From positions 62,001-126,000 of the forward strand of contig JAMPIB010000003.1 in assembly GCA_023663085.1 (NCBI GenBank): a DNA stretch of 64,000 nt, given 5' to 3'. This stretch comes from Ruminococcus sp. (GTDB lineage: Bacteria > Bacillota > Clostridia > Lachnospirales > Lachnospiraceae). Shown here piece by piece: positions 1-9,258 of this stretch. Below the pieces are notes generated by a model that saw nothing but the letters and a program-made list of their open reading frames with translations, searched no databases and was not told where the DNA came from. Numbering within the stretch: the first letter of the stretch is position 1; each line of letters starts with the position of its first letter. Position numbers and translations under genes: made by a program.

Positions 1-752
1 TCCAGTTCATAAAAATCATTCAGTTCCGCTATCAGTGCCTCTGTTTCTTCCGTCACGTCCTCTTCATTGACCGTAACGGTCACTAAAGCCATCACATCAT
101 CACCGAAGCGGTAAAGTCCATAAGCGCAATAATGCGGTACATACTCTTCGTTCCAACTGTCATATTCCATATAGCTGACTTCGCATACCGCGCCGTCCTC
201 TATCTCCCGGATATTCCCGATGTTGATATCATAATAGGTGTCATAATAAGCCATTTCCCCATCCACATACTTTTGCAGATTGTTTTGCAGGGAATAGTTT
301 TTGGCCTTATATTGCAGGTAAGGCTCCAGATCGACCTTGACATAAACGCCTGCATATTCGCTCCGCGCCGAGGTGCCGGAGATGCGCGGATGGTCTTCTT
401 TGGGGATATAAACGCTGAATACGGTTTCCTGTCTGGAAGTCTTCCTGCTCGTGGAAATGCGTTCTTCCGCCAGATACTGAAATCCCCTGTAACCCTGCGC
501 CTCCGCCGAGCCGAAGCGGATACCGCTTCTGAATGCGGCATCTTCCCCAGTCTCTTCCGGCATTTCTTCTGCTGATCCTTCCGTATCCGCCTCATTTGAC
601 GCGGTGTTCTCTTTATGATTAGCATCCAGTTCTTCTCTGGCCTGTTCTTTTCTTCTTTCCAGATCCGAAGCTGCGGGACGCGCGGCGCCGCAGGCTGTCA
701 TTTGTAACATTATCGCGATGCACAGGAACAATATCGTCATTTTTCTTTTCAT
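1..752 (-). CDS. Lipoprotein, paralogue of the next gene (C-terminus beyond window)
   Basis: I read this as an exported lipoprotein of unknown function whose C-terminal part lies left of the window. The ATG at 752-750 follows GAGG at about 767-770. The first 21 residues form a lipoprotein signal (MKRKMTILF, hydrophobic core, then MTAC with Cys21 as likely lipidation site). A charged, Glu-rich linker of about 40 residues follows. The body then matches the neighbouring lipoprotein closely: both share the patterns FGSxEAxGYxGFxYL, DxxPYLQYK and YVDGE. The two are therefore a tandem duplication at the distal end of the chemosensory block. No catalytic motif is visible. They may sense or bind a ligand at the cell surface, but that is inference from position only. 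Confidence 0.8.
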   Translation of the reverse strand, partial: MKRKMTILFLCIAIMLQMTACGAARPAASDLERRKEQAREELDANHKENTASNEADTEGSAEEMPEETGEDAAFRSGIRFGSAEAQGYRGFQYLAEERISTSRKTSRQETVFSVYIPKEDHPRISGTSARSEYAGVYVKVDLEPYLQYKAKNYSLQNNLQKYVDGEMAYYDTYYDINIGNIREIEDGAVCEVSYMEYDSWNEEYVPHYCAYGLYRFGDDVMALVTVTVNEEDVTEETEALIAELNDFYEL

Positions 753-781
753 ATCGCCATTTATTTCCTCATTTTATGACA

Positions 782-816
782 GATGCCAGTCTCCTGCATT
801 TCAGAAAACCGGCATC
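782..816 (-). terminator. Hairpin between the two lipoprotein genes
   Basis: Arms 782-790 and 808-816 pair over 9 bp (one G-U) and part of the loop can extend the stem. It lies just after the stop of the upstream lipoprotein gene. There is no clear T-run, so it may attenuate or stabilise the transcript rather than fully terminate it. Confidence 0.35.
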
Positions 817-841
817 CGTAATTTACTATTGATCTCTTGTC

Positions 842-2119
842 TTATCTTAATACGCCTGTCTCAAAGAGCTTATCAAGAGCCGCCCTTACATCCGTTTCCG
901 CATCCGGGCCTTCTCCTGCCCATACGACCGCGTAGATCGCATACTGCACGTAGTTATCCTGCGCCAGATAGAAAATACCCAGATCGTAACCATCTTCTTC
1001 TTCCAGGTGCATTTCTATTTTGAGCGTTCTGCCAAGGAAAGTCTCGCCGGCATCTTCTACAACGACATTCGAGACATCATCTCCGAAAGCCTCTTCAAAA
1101 TAGCTTGTCGTATAGTCTATATCAGAAAGCATATCGTCGATCATGTCGGGTTCACCCGCATAATCTTTGGCTACGGAGATATAACCGATACCGTAAGCGT
1201 CGCCGTTTGGCCCGAAAATATCTTCATCATAGGTGCTCTCGCTCTCGTCTTTATCCCAGCCATCCGGCAGTTCAAAGGAGATATAACCCAGATTGAAAGC
1301 GTCTGCATTGTATTCATCACTGTTCTCAAAGGCCGCTTTCTTTGTTTCCGCAAAAGATTCATCCCAGTTGATGTCCAGTTCATAGAATGAAGAAACTTCG
1401 TCTAAGAGTGACTGTGTCTTGCCCGTCGTCTCCTCTGCTTCTATACGGATATCAATGACCGCCATGACATTATCACCCATATCTCTTAAGCAGAAAAGTT
1501 CATAATAAGGTGTATATGTGCTGTCATAGGAACTGTACTCCAGATAAGTCACTTCACAGATCGCACAGTCGTCGCCGAGTTCCTCTATCTCACCGATCTC
1601 CAGACCGTAGTAGTCGGAATATAACTCACCGTCTACATATTCTTCCAGATTCTCACGCATCGTGTAATCTTCCCACTTATACTGGAGATAAGGATCGACG
1701 TCAACTTCTACTGTGACGCCCATACGCTCACATCTTGCAGAACCGCCGGAAACACTCGGATAATCGCCATCCGGAACGAAAACGGAAAAACTTGCCTTAT
1801 CGCCGGATTTGGTATTGGATGTGGAAACAAGTTCCTCCATCAGATATTCAAATCCTGTATATCCTTTCGCTTCATCAGAACCGAAAACAATGCCGGAGGC
1901 CGTTTTTACTTCTTCCTCTTCCTCAACCTCTTCTTTTACTTCCGTTTCTTCCTCTTCGGTATCTTCCCCTTCTGTCTCTTCCTGTGCGGTGTCGTCCTCC
2001 TGCGTATCGCTTCCCCTGTTCGTCAGATCGGACGCACTGGGGACCGCAGATCCTCCGCAAGCTGTCAGACCAAACATTACAGTTGCCATTAACAACGCTG
2101 TAACTACCTTGTTCTTCAT
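842..2119 (-). CDS. Lipoprotein with acidic linker and two-part extracellular body
   Basis: This is a 425-residue lipoprotein of unknown function. Residues 1-21 are a signal peptide with lipobox LTAC (Cys21). Residues about 35-75 are an extremely acidic Glu/Asp/Thr linker, probably a wall-spanning tether. The body has two parts. The first, about 75-265, is shared with the downstream paralogue. The second, about 270-425, starts near a YISFELPDGW stretch and ends with an alpha/beta-type segment. The ATG at 2119 has AGGAG at 2127-2131. It has its own sigma-A-like promoter immediately upstream, so it can be expressed separately from the HPt and chemoreceptor genes. I recognise no enzyme motif and make no functional claim beyond surface attachment. 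Confidence 0.85.
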   Translation of the reverse strand: MKNKVVTALLMATVMFGLTACGGSAVPSASDLTNRGSDTQEDDTAQEETEGEDTEEEETEVKEEVEEEEEVKTASGIVFGSDEAKGYTGFEYLMEELVSTSNTKSGDKASFSVFVPDGDYPSVSGGSARCERMGVTVEVDVDPYLQYKWEDYTMRENLEEYVDGELYSDYYGLEIGEIEELGDDCAICEVTYLEYSSYDSTYTPYYELFCLRDMGDNVMAVIDIRIEAEETTGKTQSLLDEVSSFYELDINWDESFAETKKAAFENSDEYNADAFNLGYISFELPDGWDKDESESTYDEDIFGPNGDAYGIGYISVAKDYAGEPDMIDDMLSDIDYTTSYFEEAFGDDVSNVVVEDAGETFLGRTLKIEMHLEEEDGYDLGIFYLAQDNYVQYAIYAVVWAGEGPDAETDVRAALDKLFETGVLR

Positions 2120-2177
2120 TCGTTCTCTCCTTTTTCAGTGTGCTTTCCAAAAAGTTGCTATATTCCGTTAATACAGC

Positions 2178-2206
2178 ATTATAACATCCAATCTCTGAAT
2201 GGTCAA
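2178..2206 (-). promoter_or_regulatory. Sigma-A-type promoter for the lipoprotein gene
   Basis: On the minus strand, TTGACC (2206-2201) and TATAAT (2183-2178) are separated by exactly 17 bases. The -10 box lies about 58 bases upstream of the ATG at 2119. Nothing else in the gap competes with it. Confidence 0.75.
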
Positions 2207-2209
2207 ATC

Positions 2210-2563
2210 CTATTCCATATTTTTCTCAATACATTCTACGATCTGCTCCTGCAACGGTAATATTTCCTTTAAGATCGGCCTTGCCTCTTCCGGCTTGCCG
2301 GCACGCAGTAAATCTACAATCTTTGTATAAGATTCAAAGAGAGGCGTAATAGAAAGATTTCCCGATACGCCTTTGAGCGCATGCGTTTTTTCTATCACAT
2401 CATTGTATTCATTTCCATCGTAATCCGCGTCTACGCGATAGGTATTGACGGATTTCACGAAGGAGCCGAGCAGTTTCGTATATAGTTTCTCATTACCGTT
2501 GATACGTTTGACACCACCGTCAACATCTACTCCAAGTTCTTTTAACTCTTCAAATAAACTCAT
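2210..2563 (-). CDS. Stand-alone HPt phosphotransfer protein
   Basis: This small cytosolic histidine phosphotransfer protein (117 residues from the ATG at 2563) carries the HPt signature HALKGVSGNL, with His61 as the likely phospho-acceptor. The rest is predicted helical, as expected for a four-helix bundle. I chose the ATG at 2563 because AAAGGGG precedes it at good distance. The ATG at 2587 lacks a ribosome site. It is the last chemosensory gene, after cheA, cheW and the chemoreceptor, and two hybrid kinases with receiver domains lie upstream. Inference: it relays phosphate between those hybrid kinases and the stand-alone response regulators. Confidence 0.88.
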   Translation of the reverse strand: MSLFEELKELGVDVDGGVKRINGNEKLYTKLLGSFVKSVNTYRVDADYDGNEYNDVIEKTHALKGVSGNLSITPLFESYTKIVDLLRAGKPEEARPILKEILPLQEQIVECIEKNME

Positions 2564-2620
2564 AAGGAACACCCCTTTCCCAAACAAATGTTTCTACGAT
2601 TAATTTCTTATTGATGAATT

Positions 2621-2648
2621 CGGCACAGAAACTTCCGTTCCTGTGCCG
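2621..2648 (-). other. Strong intergenic hairpin between chemoreceptor and HPt genes
   Basis: Arms 2621-2632 and 2637-2648 pair over 12 bp with one G-U and a 4-base loop. No T-run follows on the minus strand. It probably processes or stabilises the operon mRNA, or lowers read-through to the HPt gene. Confidence 0.5.
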
Positions 2649-2672
2649 GAGTCAACTTATCTATGAATCTGA

Positions 2673-4145
2673 TCAATACTTGCCGAAATCATCTCCGAGA
2701 GAGATAACCTGCTCGTTCATGGACGCCGAAGGCGCTGAGTAGGAACCGCCGCCGCTTCTGAGAGAAGATCCTGAACTTCCGGAACCCAGATTGTAAATGG
2801 AGATCATTTCTCTCATTCTGGACGCCTGGTTGGACAGTTCTTCACTGGCTGCCGCACACTCTTCACTGGTAGCAGAGTTGGTCTGTACGACCTGAGATAC
2901 CTGCGTGATAGCCTGCTCGATCTGTGCAACTGCCGTTGCCTGATAGTTGGAGGATTCCGCGATACCGTTGATTATCATCTCGCTGTCCTGTACAACCTTG
3001 GTAATCTCTTCCATAGCCTTGGAAGTGGTGTCCACGATCCTGGAACCGGAGTTTACCTTCTCGATGGAATCTTCGATCAGATCTGCTGTTTCCGCTGACG
3101 CAGCAGCACTCTTTGCCGCAAGGCTTCTGACTTCTTCTGCAACAACCGCAAAACCTTTACCTGCCTCGCCTGCTCTTGCCGCTTCAACTGCTGCGTTCAG
3201 AGCCAGGATATTGGTCTGGAATGCAATATCATCAATCGTCTTGATGATCTTGGAAATATTTTCGGAGGATTTATTGATATCCTGCATAGCGCTCATGGTA
3301 TCCTGCATCTGTCTGTTACCAAGCTGTACTTCTTCGATAGCCTTGGAAACAAGGGATGCCGCTTCATTAGCCTGCTCTGCGTTCTGTTTGGTCTTCTCTG
3401 CGATCTCGTCGATAGATGCCGTGATCTCTTCGATCGCGCTTGCCTGCTCGGTAGAACCCTGTGCCAGTGCCTGGCTTGCGCTTGCCACCTGTGAAGCGCT
3501 GATCGTTACCTGGGAACCTGCCTCGGAGATATTGGATAAGGTATGCAGGTTGTCTTCTACCAGTTTCTTTAAGGAATTGCCTAATACGTCGTCAGCAGAA
3601 GCCGGTTTTACATTGATAGTCAGATTGCCGTTCGATACTTCTTCTGCGATCTGAGACTGATATTTGATATTGTTAATTACTTCCGTATATTTATCTACCA
3701 GTTCGCCAAATTCATCATTGTGGTATTTCACCAGTTCAATATCCACACGCCCCATAGCGATATCGCTGGCCGCAGAGGATAACTGGGAAACTGATTTTGA
3801 TATGATCTTTATCAGCATAAAGGCGATTATCAAGGAAAAAATAACGGAAACTGTGATCAGTGCCAGACTGACGATATTGGAAAGGTCTGCCGTCTGGTCG
3901 ATCGCTGCTACGCCTTCCTGCATTTCCACCGCCAGAGTATCGGTGACGATCTTCGCTTTCGTCTCATCTGCGCCAATCTGTTCTATCGTTTCCTGTACAG
4001 CATAATACTCTTCTTGCTGCATATCTTCTACCGCCCTCTTAATCCTGCTGATAGAAGACATGCCCATTGCTACGTTGAGTATCGAGAGTAAAATCGGTAC
4101 TGCAAAACCTATGATCATTTTTGTTTTCATCTTCATGTTTTTCAT
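2673..4145 (-). CDS. Methyl-accepting chemotaxis protein with a very small external loop
   Basis: This membrane chemoreceptor (490 residues) controls CheA activity. Near the N-terminus is one membrane helix, then an external loop of only about 60 residues, a second helix, a HAMP-like linker, and the long signalling coiled coil. The tip shows the classic hairpin around [15 protein letters not shown] and [18 protein letters not shown]. The loop is far too short for a Cache or four-helix ligand domain, so the input may be a membrane or HAMP-level signal or a partner protein. I set the start at ATG 4145, which has GAGAGG nine bases upstream. The ATG at 4172 would overlap cheW and has no ribosome site. 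The gene directly follows cheW. Confidence 0.9.
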   Translation of the reverse strand: MKNMKMKTKMIIGFAVPILLSILNVAMGMSSISRIKRAVEDMQQEEYYAVQETIEQIGADETKAKIVTDTLAVEMQEGVAAIDQTADLSNIVSLALITVSVIFSLIIAFMLIKIISKSVSQLSSAASDIAMGRVDIELVKYHNDEFGELVDKYTEVINNIKYQSQIAEEVSNGNLTINVKPASADDVLGNSLKKLVEDNLHTLSNISEAGSQVTISASQVASASQALAQGSTEQASAIEEITASIDEIAEKTKQNAEQANEAASLVSKAIEEVQLGNRQMQDTMSAMQDINKSSENISKIIKTIDDIAFQTNILALNAAVEAARAGEAGKGFAVVAEEVRSLAAKSAAASAETADLIEDSIEKVNSGSRIVDTTSKAMEEITKVVQDSEMIINGIAESSNYQATAVAQIEQAITQVSQVVQTNSATSEECAAASEELSNQASRMREMISIYNLGSGSSGSSLRSGGGSYSAPSASMNEQVISLGDDFGKY

Positions 4146-4158
4146 CTTCTCATACCTC

Positions 4159-4695
4159 TCATTCTTCATCATTATTCATTTCATGTGCCTGTTCAACAAC
4201 CGATAAGTCTTCGTCATTTAACAGCTTATCGGGGTCTAACAACAACTTGACTGCATCGCCGACTTTACCGATACCGTAAACATATTTATTCTGTACCTTG
4301 TCGGCACGGCCAACGCTCGGAGGCGGCAGTATGTTGTCTTCCTTGATCTCGACAACTTCTGCGATCTTCTCCACGATCAGGCCGACCATCATAGACTTTA
4401 TGTTTATAACAATAATACAGGTTCTGTCATTGTATTCAAACGGCTCCTGCTTGAAGCGCAGTCTGACGTCAACGACAGGTATGACTTTACCACGTAAGTT
4501 AATAAGACCCTTGATATAATCTTCCGTTTCAGGAATCGCAGTGATGGCCTGAAGCTGAATGATCTCATTTACATACTGGATCGCCAGTCCGAAGTATTCA
4601 TTACCAGATTTGAAGGTCATGTACTTCCCTTTTTGTGTATCACTCTCGCTGGAAGCATCTTCAACCTGTCTTTTTAATTCGCTCTTTTCCTCCAT
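4159..4695 (-). CDS. cheW: Chemotaxis adaptor CheW
   Basis: CheW is the coupling protein that links receptors to the kinase CheA in the cytoplasmic array. The 178-residue protein has a charged 25-residue N-terminal extension followed by a single CheW/SH3-like domain, with the signature [19 protein letters not shown] at about residues 62-80 and [10 protein letters not shown] later. It lies 26 bases downstream of cheA, has its own AAGGA ribosome site, and ends 13 bases before the chemoreceptor start. Gene order cheR-cheB-cheY-cheA-cheW-mcp supports the call. Confidence 0.95.
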   Translation of the reverse strand: MEEKSELKRQVEDASSESDTQKGKYMTFKSGNEYFGLAIQYVNEIIQLQAITAIPETEDYIKGLINLRGKVIPVVDVRLRFKQEPFEYNDRTCIIVINIKSMMVGLIVEKIAEVVEIKEDNILPPPSVGRADKVQNKYVYGIGKVGDAVKLLLDPDKLLNDEDLSVVEQAHEMNNDEE

Positions 4696-4721
4696 GTGAT
4701 TACCGTTCCTTTCTGCTTATT

Positions 4722-6899
4722 TTATTCTATTAATCCGGGAGCATCCAATATCAAAGCGATACTTCCGTCGCCAAGCTGGGTACAGCCGGATAAACCTTTT
4801 ACCTTCTTGATATAAGAGGGAATCGGTTTAACAACGATCTCCTGCTCTCCGATCAGCTTATCGACGAGAAGACAGACTTTCTTATCATCCACCTCCAGGA
4901 TCAGCATAACGCCTTCTTCTACCGACTCTTTATATTCAGCCAGACCATACCATTGGCCAAGACGCAATACCGGGAAACATTCGCCGCGGATCATGATGTA
5001 CTCTTCTCCATTCGGTTCATGGATCATCATATCCTCTGTTACACGGACAAATTCTTTGATCGCACCCGTTTCCATAACGAAGGAGGAATGGCCGATCTCC
5101 ATCACGATACCATCGATGATCGCCAGCGTGAGCGGTATCTTCAGGCTCATGATACTGCCGAAGCCCTTCTTGCTCTCAATCTCCAGCGCACCGCCGATTG
5201 CCTGGATATTCTGGACTACGACATCCATGCCGACGCCTCGTCCGGATATCTCCGTAACAACCTCGTTGGTAGAGAAACCGGGTAAAGTGATAAACTGGTA
5301 TACTTCCTTATCCGAGTAAGCGCTGTCGGGTTTATTCTCATCCAAAAGCCCCTGTCTTCTGGCTTTGGAGAGGATCTTGTCTCTGTCAAGACCCGCACCG
5401 TCATCTTCCACGCTGATCCATACCTTGCCGGCCTCGGTCTTCGCAGAAAGCGTGACCTTGCCTTTCTCCGGCTTACCGGCATCACGACGTTCCTCTTTGG
5501 ATTCGATACCGTGATCGACAGAGTTTCTGACGATGTGCATCAGCGGGTCGGAAATATGTTCGATGATATTCTTATCTACTTCCGTCTGTTCCCCTACCAT
5601 AATGAACTCGATATCCTTGCCAAGTTTCCTTGATACATCGAATACGATACGGTTCATCTTCTGGAAGGTATTGGCCAGAGGCACCATTCGCATCGACATG
5701 ATAACATTCTGTAAGTCGGTGGATATCTTGGACAACTGCGCTGCCGCCTTGTTAAAGTTATCCAGATTGAGTCCGGGCACTTTCAGATCGGGATTCTGTA
5801 ATACGACCGATTCTGAAATAACAAGCTCTCCGATCAGTTCCATTAACTGATCCATCTTGCTTACATTGACACTGATAAAGGAAGCCTTCTCGCCTTTCGG
5901 TTTATCTTTGGCGAGTTTCTTCTGCTTACCGGGTTCTTTGGATTTGATAACGAAATCACCGGGTGCGATCGCAGGTTTTTCGGGTTTCTTTTCTTCCTTG
6001 GGCAGCTCAGCCGCCTGCGTCCGCGCATCGATTTCTTCTACGCTTGAATCCAGATCAATGACCGGCGCCGCCGGTACGACATCATCATGTTCTCCGAAAT
6101 CGAATCCCTGTAAGAACTCTTCCGCCTTGCATTCATAAACATCTACTTTATCAATATCATAGCCGACACCGACTATCTTACGGATCTCTTCCTCGCTGCA
6201 CTGTGCCTGTAAGAGTATCTTGAATCCTTCTTTTAAAATGATCTCCGCACAGTCAGGATCGGAAATAATATCCTCCGGAGAATATAAGAGATCCTCCGCA
6301 ATTTCCTTGAGGGCATATACTACCTTATAGGCATGTACATTTGCCATCTCTGTTTCCGGGAAAAAGGAAACATAAATTCTGTAAAAACGGCTTGCGCTTG
6401 TAGCAACAGGCGCAATATAGAACTGTTTCGGTTCCTCGTGCTTATTTTCGGGAATCGCCTCTGCTTTTTTCTTACCGCCTTTACCACCGCCGCCCTTGAT
6501 CTTTTCCAGAAATTCATCAAGTGCCGCTACGATCTCACCGGATTCACCGTCTGCCGGATCACCGTTGCGGATCTTTTCCATCTCGTTAGAGATAAAATCT
6601 TCTACTTCCAGTACATGATCCACTAATTCCAGATGCGGCACATTGTCGGGATGAGATTCTCTTAAAAAGTAGAAGACATCTTCCAGTTTATGCGCGACAG
6701 CCGTTATTTCATCGAACATCATGATACCGGATGAGCCTTTGATGGTATGCATGGTTCTGAATATCTCATTGATGCTGTCTTCGTCAAAACTGTCCGCATC
6801 TTTCTGGTCAAGAACCATTTCCTGCAGCTGCTCTAACAACTGTCCATTCTCGAACAGATACATATCCAACATGCCGTCTGTACTAAATTCTTCCGCCAT
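4722..6899 (-). CDS. cheA: Chemotaxis histidine kinase CheA
   Basis: CheA autophosphorylates on receptor input and passes phosphate to CheY and CheB. The 725-residue protein has all expected parts: an N-terminal HPt domain with MHTIKGSSG (His51 phospho-acceptor), a Lys/Glu linker, a P2-type regulator-binding region at about 155-265, a dimerisation segment (SVNVSKMDQLMELIGELV), and an ATPase domain. The ATPase shows the N box IVRNSVDHGIES, then EDDGAGLD and GRGVGMDVV. A C-terminal CheW-like domain completes it. The start has AGGAG eight bases upstream. No essential motif is missing, so it should be an active kinase. Confidence 0.96.
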   Translation of the reverse strand: MAEEFSTDGMLDMYLFENGQLLEQLQEMVLDQKDADSFDEDSINEIFRTMHTIKGSSGIMMFDEITAVAHKLEDVFYFLRESHPDNVPHLELVDHVLEVEDFISNEMEKIRNGDPADGESGEIVAALDEFLEKIKGGGGKGGKKKAEAIPENKHEEPKQFYIAPVATSASRFYRIYVSFFPETEMANVHAYKVVYALKEIAEDLLYSPEDIISDPDCAEIILKEGFKILLQAQCSEEEIRKIVGVGYDIDKVDVYECKAEEFLQGFDFGEHDDVVPAAPVIDLDSSVEEIDARTQAAELPKEEKKPEKPAIAPGDFVIKSKEPGKQKKLAKDKPKGEKASFISVNVSKMDQLMELIGELVISESVVLQNPDLKVPGLNLDNFNKAAAQLSKISTDLQNVIMSMRMVPLANTFQKMNRIVFDVSRKLGKDIEFIMVGEQTEVDKNIIEHISDPLMHIVRNSVDHGIESKEERRDAGKPEKGKVTLSAKTEAGKVWISVEDDGAGLDRDKILSKARRQGLLDENKPDSAYSDKEVYQFITLPGFSTNEVVTEISGRGVGMDVVVQNIQAIGGALEIESKKGFGSIMSLKIPLTLAIIDGIVMEIGHSSFVMETGAIKEFVRVTEDMMIHEPNGEEYIMIRGECFPVLRLGQWYGLAEYKESVEEGVMLILEVDDKKVCLLVDKLIGEQEIVVKPIPSYIKKVKGLSGCTQLGDGSIALILDAPGLIE

Positions 6900-6939
6900 A
6901 TACTTCTCCTTTCCTGCATATTCTCATTAAGTTCTTTGG

Positions 6940-7332
6940 TCAGATCAGGCCGAGTTTTTTAAGTGCCTGTTCAAATTTATCCTGATCGATCGGTTTGCCG
7001 GAATATATGGTGCATCCCAGTTCAAATGCCATCTTAACATTCGCCTCATCATTCAGCGCCGTTGTCATAATGACTTTGACCGCTTTATCTTCGGGAATGT
7101 TTCTTTCCTTTTCGAGATTACGGATACCTACAAGCGACTGATAGCCATCCATGACAGGCATCATGATATCAAGACATATCAAATCATAGGGTTCTCCGTC
7201 CTCTAAAGCCATCATGAATGCGTCCACCGCTTCCATACCGTCCACGGTAACGTCGCATTCACCGTACTTTGACAGGAAATTGACCATAAATTTCCTTGTG
7301 ACAAAATCATCCTCGGCTAATAGAATCTTCAT
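6940..7332 (-). CDS. cheY: CheY-like single-domain response regulator
   Basis: This 130-residue stand-alone receiver has the acidic pair near the N-terminus (AEDD), the phospho-acceptor Asp55 in LICLDIMMP, the conserved Thr in IMTTA and the Lys in SGKPID. It has no output domain. Being between cheA and cheB, it is the likely phosphate acceptor from CheA. No flagellar switch genes are in view, so its target could equally be another signalling protein, and the name cheY rests on position and domain only. Ribosome site AAAGGAG precedes the ATG. Confidence 0.88.
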   Translation of the reverse strand: MKILLAEDDFVTRKFMVNFLSKYGECDVTVDGMEAVDAFMMALEDGEPYDLICLDIMMPVMDGYQSLVGIRNLEKERNIPEDKAVKVIMTTALNDEANVKMAFELGCTIYSGKPIDQDKFEQALKKLGLI

Positions 7333-7344
7333 ATCCTTTCTCCT

Positions 7345-8379
7345 TTACATTTTATTTAACAATGCGTATGTTCGTCCGGCGATATCATTCAGTTTTTCCT
7401 GATATTCCACCGCCCCCAAATCATAAGCAACTTTGGGCATTCCATATACGACGCAGGTAGATTCATCCTGTCCGATCGTCCTTGCTCCCGCCCGGCGCAT
7501 GGACAAAAGTCCCTTACCGCCGTCGCCGCCCATGCCGGTGAGGATAATTCCTACGGCATCAGGCCCCGCAGCTTTGGCTACGGATTCAAACAAAACTTCC
7601 ACGGAAGGACAATGGCCGTTTACTCTTGGTCCCTCTTTCACCTCTACCTGATAGGATCCGTTGACCTTGATCAGCCTCATATGTCTGTCTCCTCCGGGGG
7701 CTATCAGCATGTGCCCCGGCATCACTCTGTCGCCGTGCTCCGCTTCTTTGACCGAGATCCGGCACTGGTCGTTTAATCTCTTGGCATACATCTCCGTGAA
7801 TTTCGGCGGCATATGCTGTACACAGACGATACCCGGAATATCCGTTCCAAAGTCCTTGACAACGGAGAAAATAGCTTCTGTTCCGCCTGTAGAAGCGCCG
7901 ATCGCCACGACCAGATTGCTTTTCTTGACAGAAAGGCTCTGCTGCTGTTCATGCTGCATGAGCACGGTCTTTTTGATATTGCTGATCTTGGCTGTCGATG
8001 CGATCTTGATCTTGACTAACAATTCGTTCTTGATAAAATCTTCCAGCTGCTGTCTGTTGGATACCGCCGGCTTGGCCACAAAGTCCACGGCTCCGGCGTT
8101 CATGGCATCGAATACTTTATCGCTCAATGCGCTGATCACAACGACCGGCAGAGGATACTGCGGTATCAGCTTACGCAGAAAATCAATCCCGTTCATCCTC
8201 GGAAGCTCTACATCCAGAGTCATTACATCCGGTTTGTGCGCCAGAATAAGGTCTCTTGCTTCAAAGGGATCTTTCGCTGTCGCCACGATCTTGATGGCAG
8301 GATCCTTGCTCAGATTCTGCACCAGCAATTCTCTAAATACAATAGAATCTTCTACAATTAATACTCTGATCGGCTGCAT
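7345..8379 (-). CDS. cheB: Chemoreceptor methylesterase/deamidase CheB
   Basis: CheB removes methyl groups from receptor glutamates during adaptation. The 344-residue protein has an N-terminal receiver (phospho-acceptor Asp56 in MTLDVELP) and a C-terminal esterase with the full catalytic triad: Ser163 in GASTGG, His189 in VQHMPP and Asp286 in GMGGDG. The ATG is 4 bases after the cheR stop, with AGGAGGGAG inside the end of cheR, so the two are translationally coupled. All key residues are present. Confidence 0.96.
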   Translation of the reverse strand: MQPIRVLIVEDSIVFRELLVQNLSKDPAIKIVATAKDPFEARDLILAHKPDVMTLDVELPRMNGIDFLRKLIPQYPLPVVVISALSDKVFDAMNAGAVDFVAKPAVSNRQQLEDFIKNELLVKIKIASTAKISNIKKTVLMQHEQQQSLSVKKSNLVVAIGASTGGTEAIFSVVKDFGTDIPGIVCVQHMPPKFTEMYAKRLNDQCRISVKEAEHGDRVMPGHMLIAPGGDRHMRLIKVNGSYQVEVKEGPRVNGHCPSVEVLFESVAKAAGPDAVGIILTGMGGDGGKGLLSMRRAGARTIGQDESTCVVYGMPKVAYDLGAVEYQEKLNDIAGRTYALLNKM

Positions 8380-8383
8380 AACT

Positions 8384-9205
8384 CTATACTCCCTCCTTCT
8401 TTCTGAATATCGACGGCTGAATGATCTGAAATGGTGTGCTGCTCCTGTCTATCGTTTCTGTCGTCCCGATGAAGAAGTAACCGCCCGGCACCATTGCATC
8501 ATAGATCCGCTGCACCAGATCCCGTTTGGTATTGTCGTCGAAATATATCATTACGTTGCGTAAAAACACAACATGCAGCTTCTTTTTAAATGGCAGCGGA
8601 TCCATCAGATTGAACTGTCTGAAGATCACTTCCCGCTTGAGTTCATCTGTCACCTGATACTGGCTGCCTCCCGCGACGGCGTGGAAGAAATGTCTTTTCC
8701 ACTGTTCCGGCAGGTTTTTCAACTGTTCCTCGCTGTAAACGCCTAACATGGCCTGCTGTAAAACCTTGGTCGATATGTCGGTGGCCAGTATTTTTTTGTC
8801 CCACTGATCCTTCTCCAGTCCGAAGAAGTCCATTAAGACCATGGCGATCATATAGGGCTCTTCTCCCGTAGAGGCCGCGCCGCACCAGATCCGCAGATCC
8901 TTCGTATTTGCCTCCTTTACCCGCAGCCAGGGCAGCACCACATTCCTCATATAATCAAAATGTTCAAATTCCCTCATAAAATAGGTATGATTCGTTGTCA
9001 GGAAATTGACTAATATCTTTTCCTGCATTCCCGTTTTATCACGCTCTACGGCATCCATAAATTCGTGATAATTGTTAAAACCGTTTTTTCTGACGTAATT
9101 TTGCAGTCTGCCATTTACAATGACTTTTTTCTGTCCCAATTCTATGCCATAGCGCTGCTTCATGAAGACAGAGATTCTTTGCAGCTCATCATCTGTAATC
9201 ATCAT
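8384..9205 (-). CDS. cheR: Chemoreceptor methyltransferase CheR
   Basis: CheR transfers methyl groups from S-adenosylmethionine to receptor glutamates. It has the CheR N-terminal helical domain (ELQRISVFMKQRYGI), then a Rossmann methyltransferase with RIWCGAASTGEEPYMIAM as the SAM-binding loop and NLMDPLPF plus VVFLRNVMIYF further on. I place the start at ATG 9205 (or 9202), nine bases after a GGGGG ribosome site. A longer reading from GTG at 9232 has no ribosome site. It is coupled to cheB. Confidence 0.94.
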   Translation of the reverse strand: MMITDDELQRISVFMKQRYGIELGQKKVIVNGRLQNYVRKNGFNNYHEFMDAVERDKTGMQEKILVNFLTTNHTYFMREFEHFDYMRNVVLPWLRVKEANTKDLRIWCGAASTGEEPYMIAMVLMDFFGLEKDQWDKKILATDISTKVLQQAMLGVYSEEQLKNLPEQWKRHFFHAVAGGSQYQVTDELKREVIFRQFNLMDPLPFKKKLHVVFLRNVMIYFDDNTKRDLVQRIYDAMVPGGYFFIGTTETIDRSSTPFQIIQPSIFRKKEGV

Positions 9206-9258
9206 TTCTTCATTCCCCCGAATTACTATCACAAATTTTATTTAATTTTTTAAAAAAT

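Noticed and set aside
2621..2648. Rho-independent terminator between chemoreceptor and HPt genes
   Set aside because: The stem is good but no T-run follows on either strand, so I list it as a hairpin only.
2947..4005. Long plus-strand open frames opposite the chemoreceptor gene
   Set aside because: They mirror the Ala/Ser/Glu-rich coiled coil of the receptor on the other strand, have no ribosome sites, and give Ser/Ile-rich proteins of no family.
5216..5485. Minus-strand frame overlapping cheA in another phase
   Set aside because: Arg-rich translation with no ribosome site, fully inside the well-supported cheA gene.
7661..8563. 300-codon plus-strand open frame opposite cheB
   Set aside because: It overlaps cheB and cheR, whose motifs are complete, and its product shows no recognisable domain.
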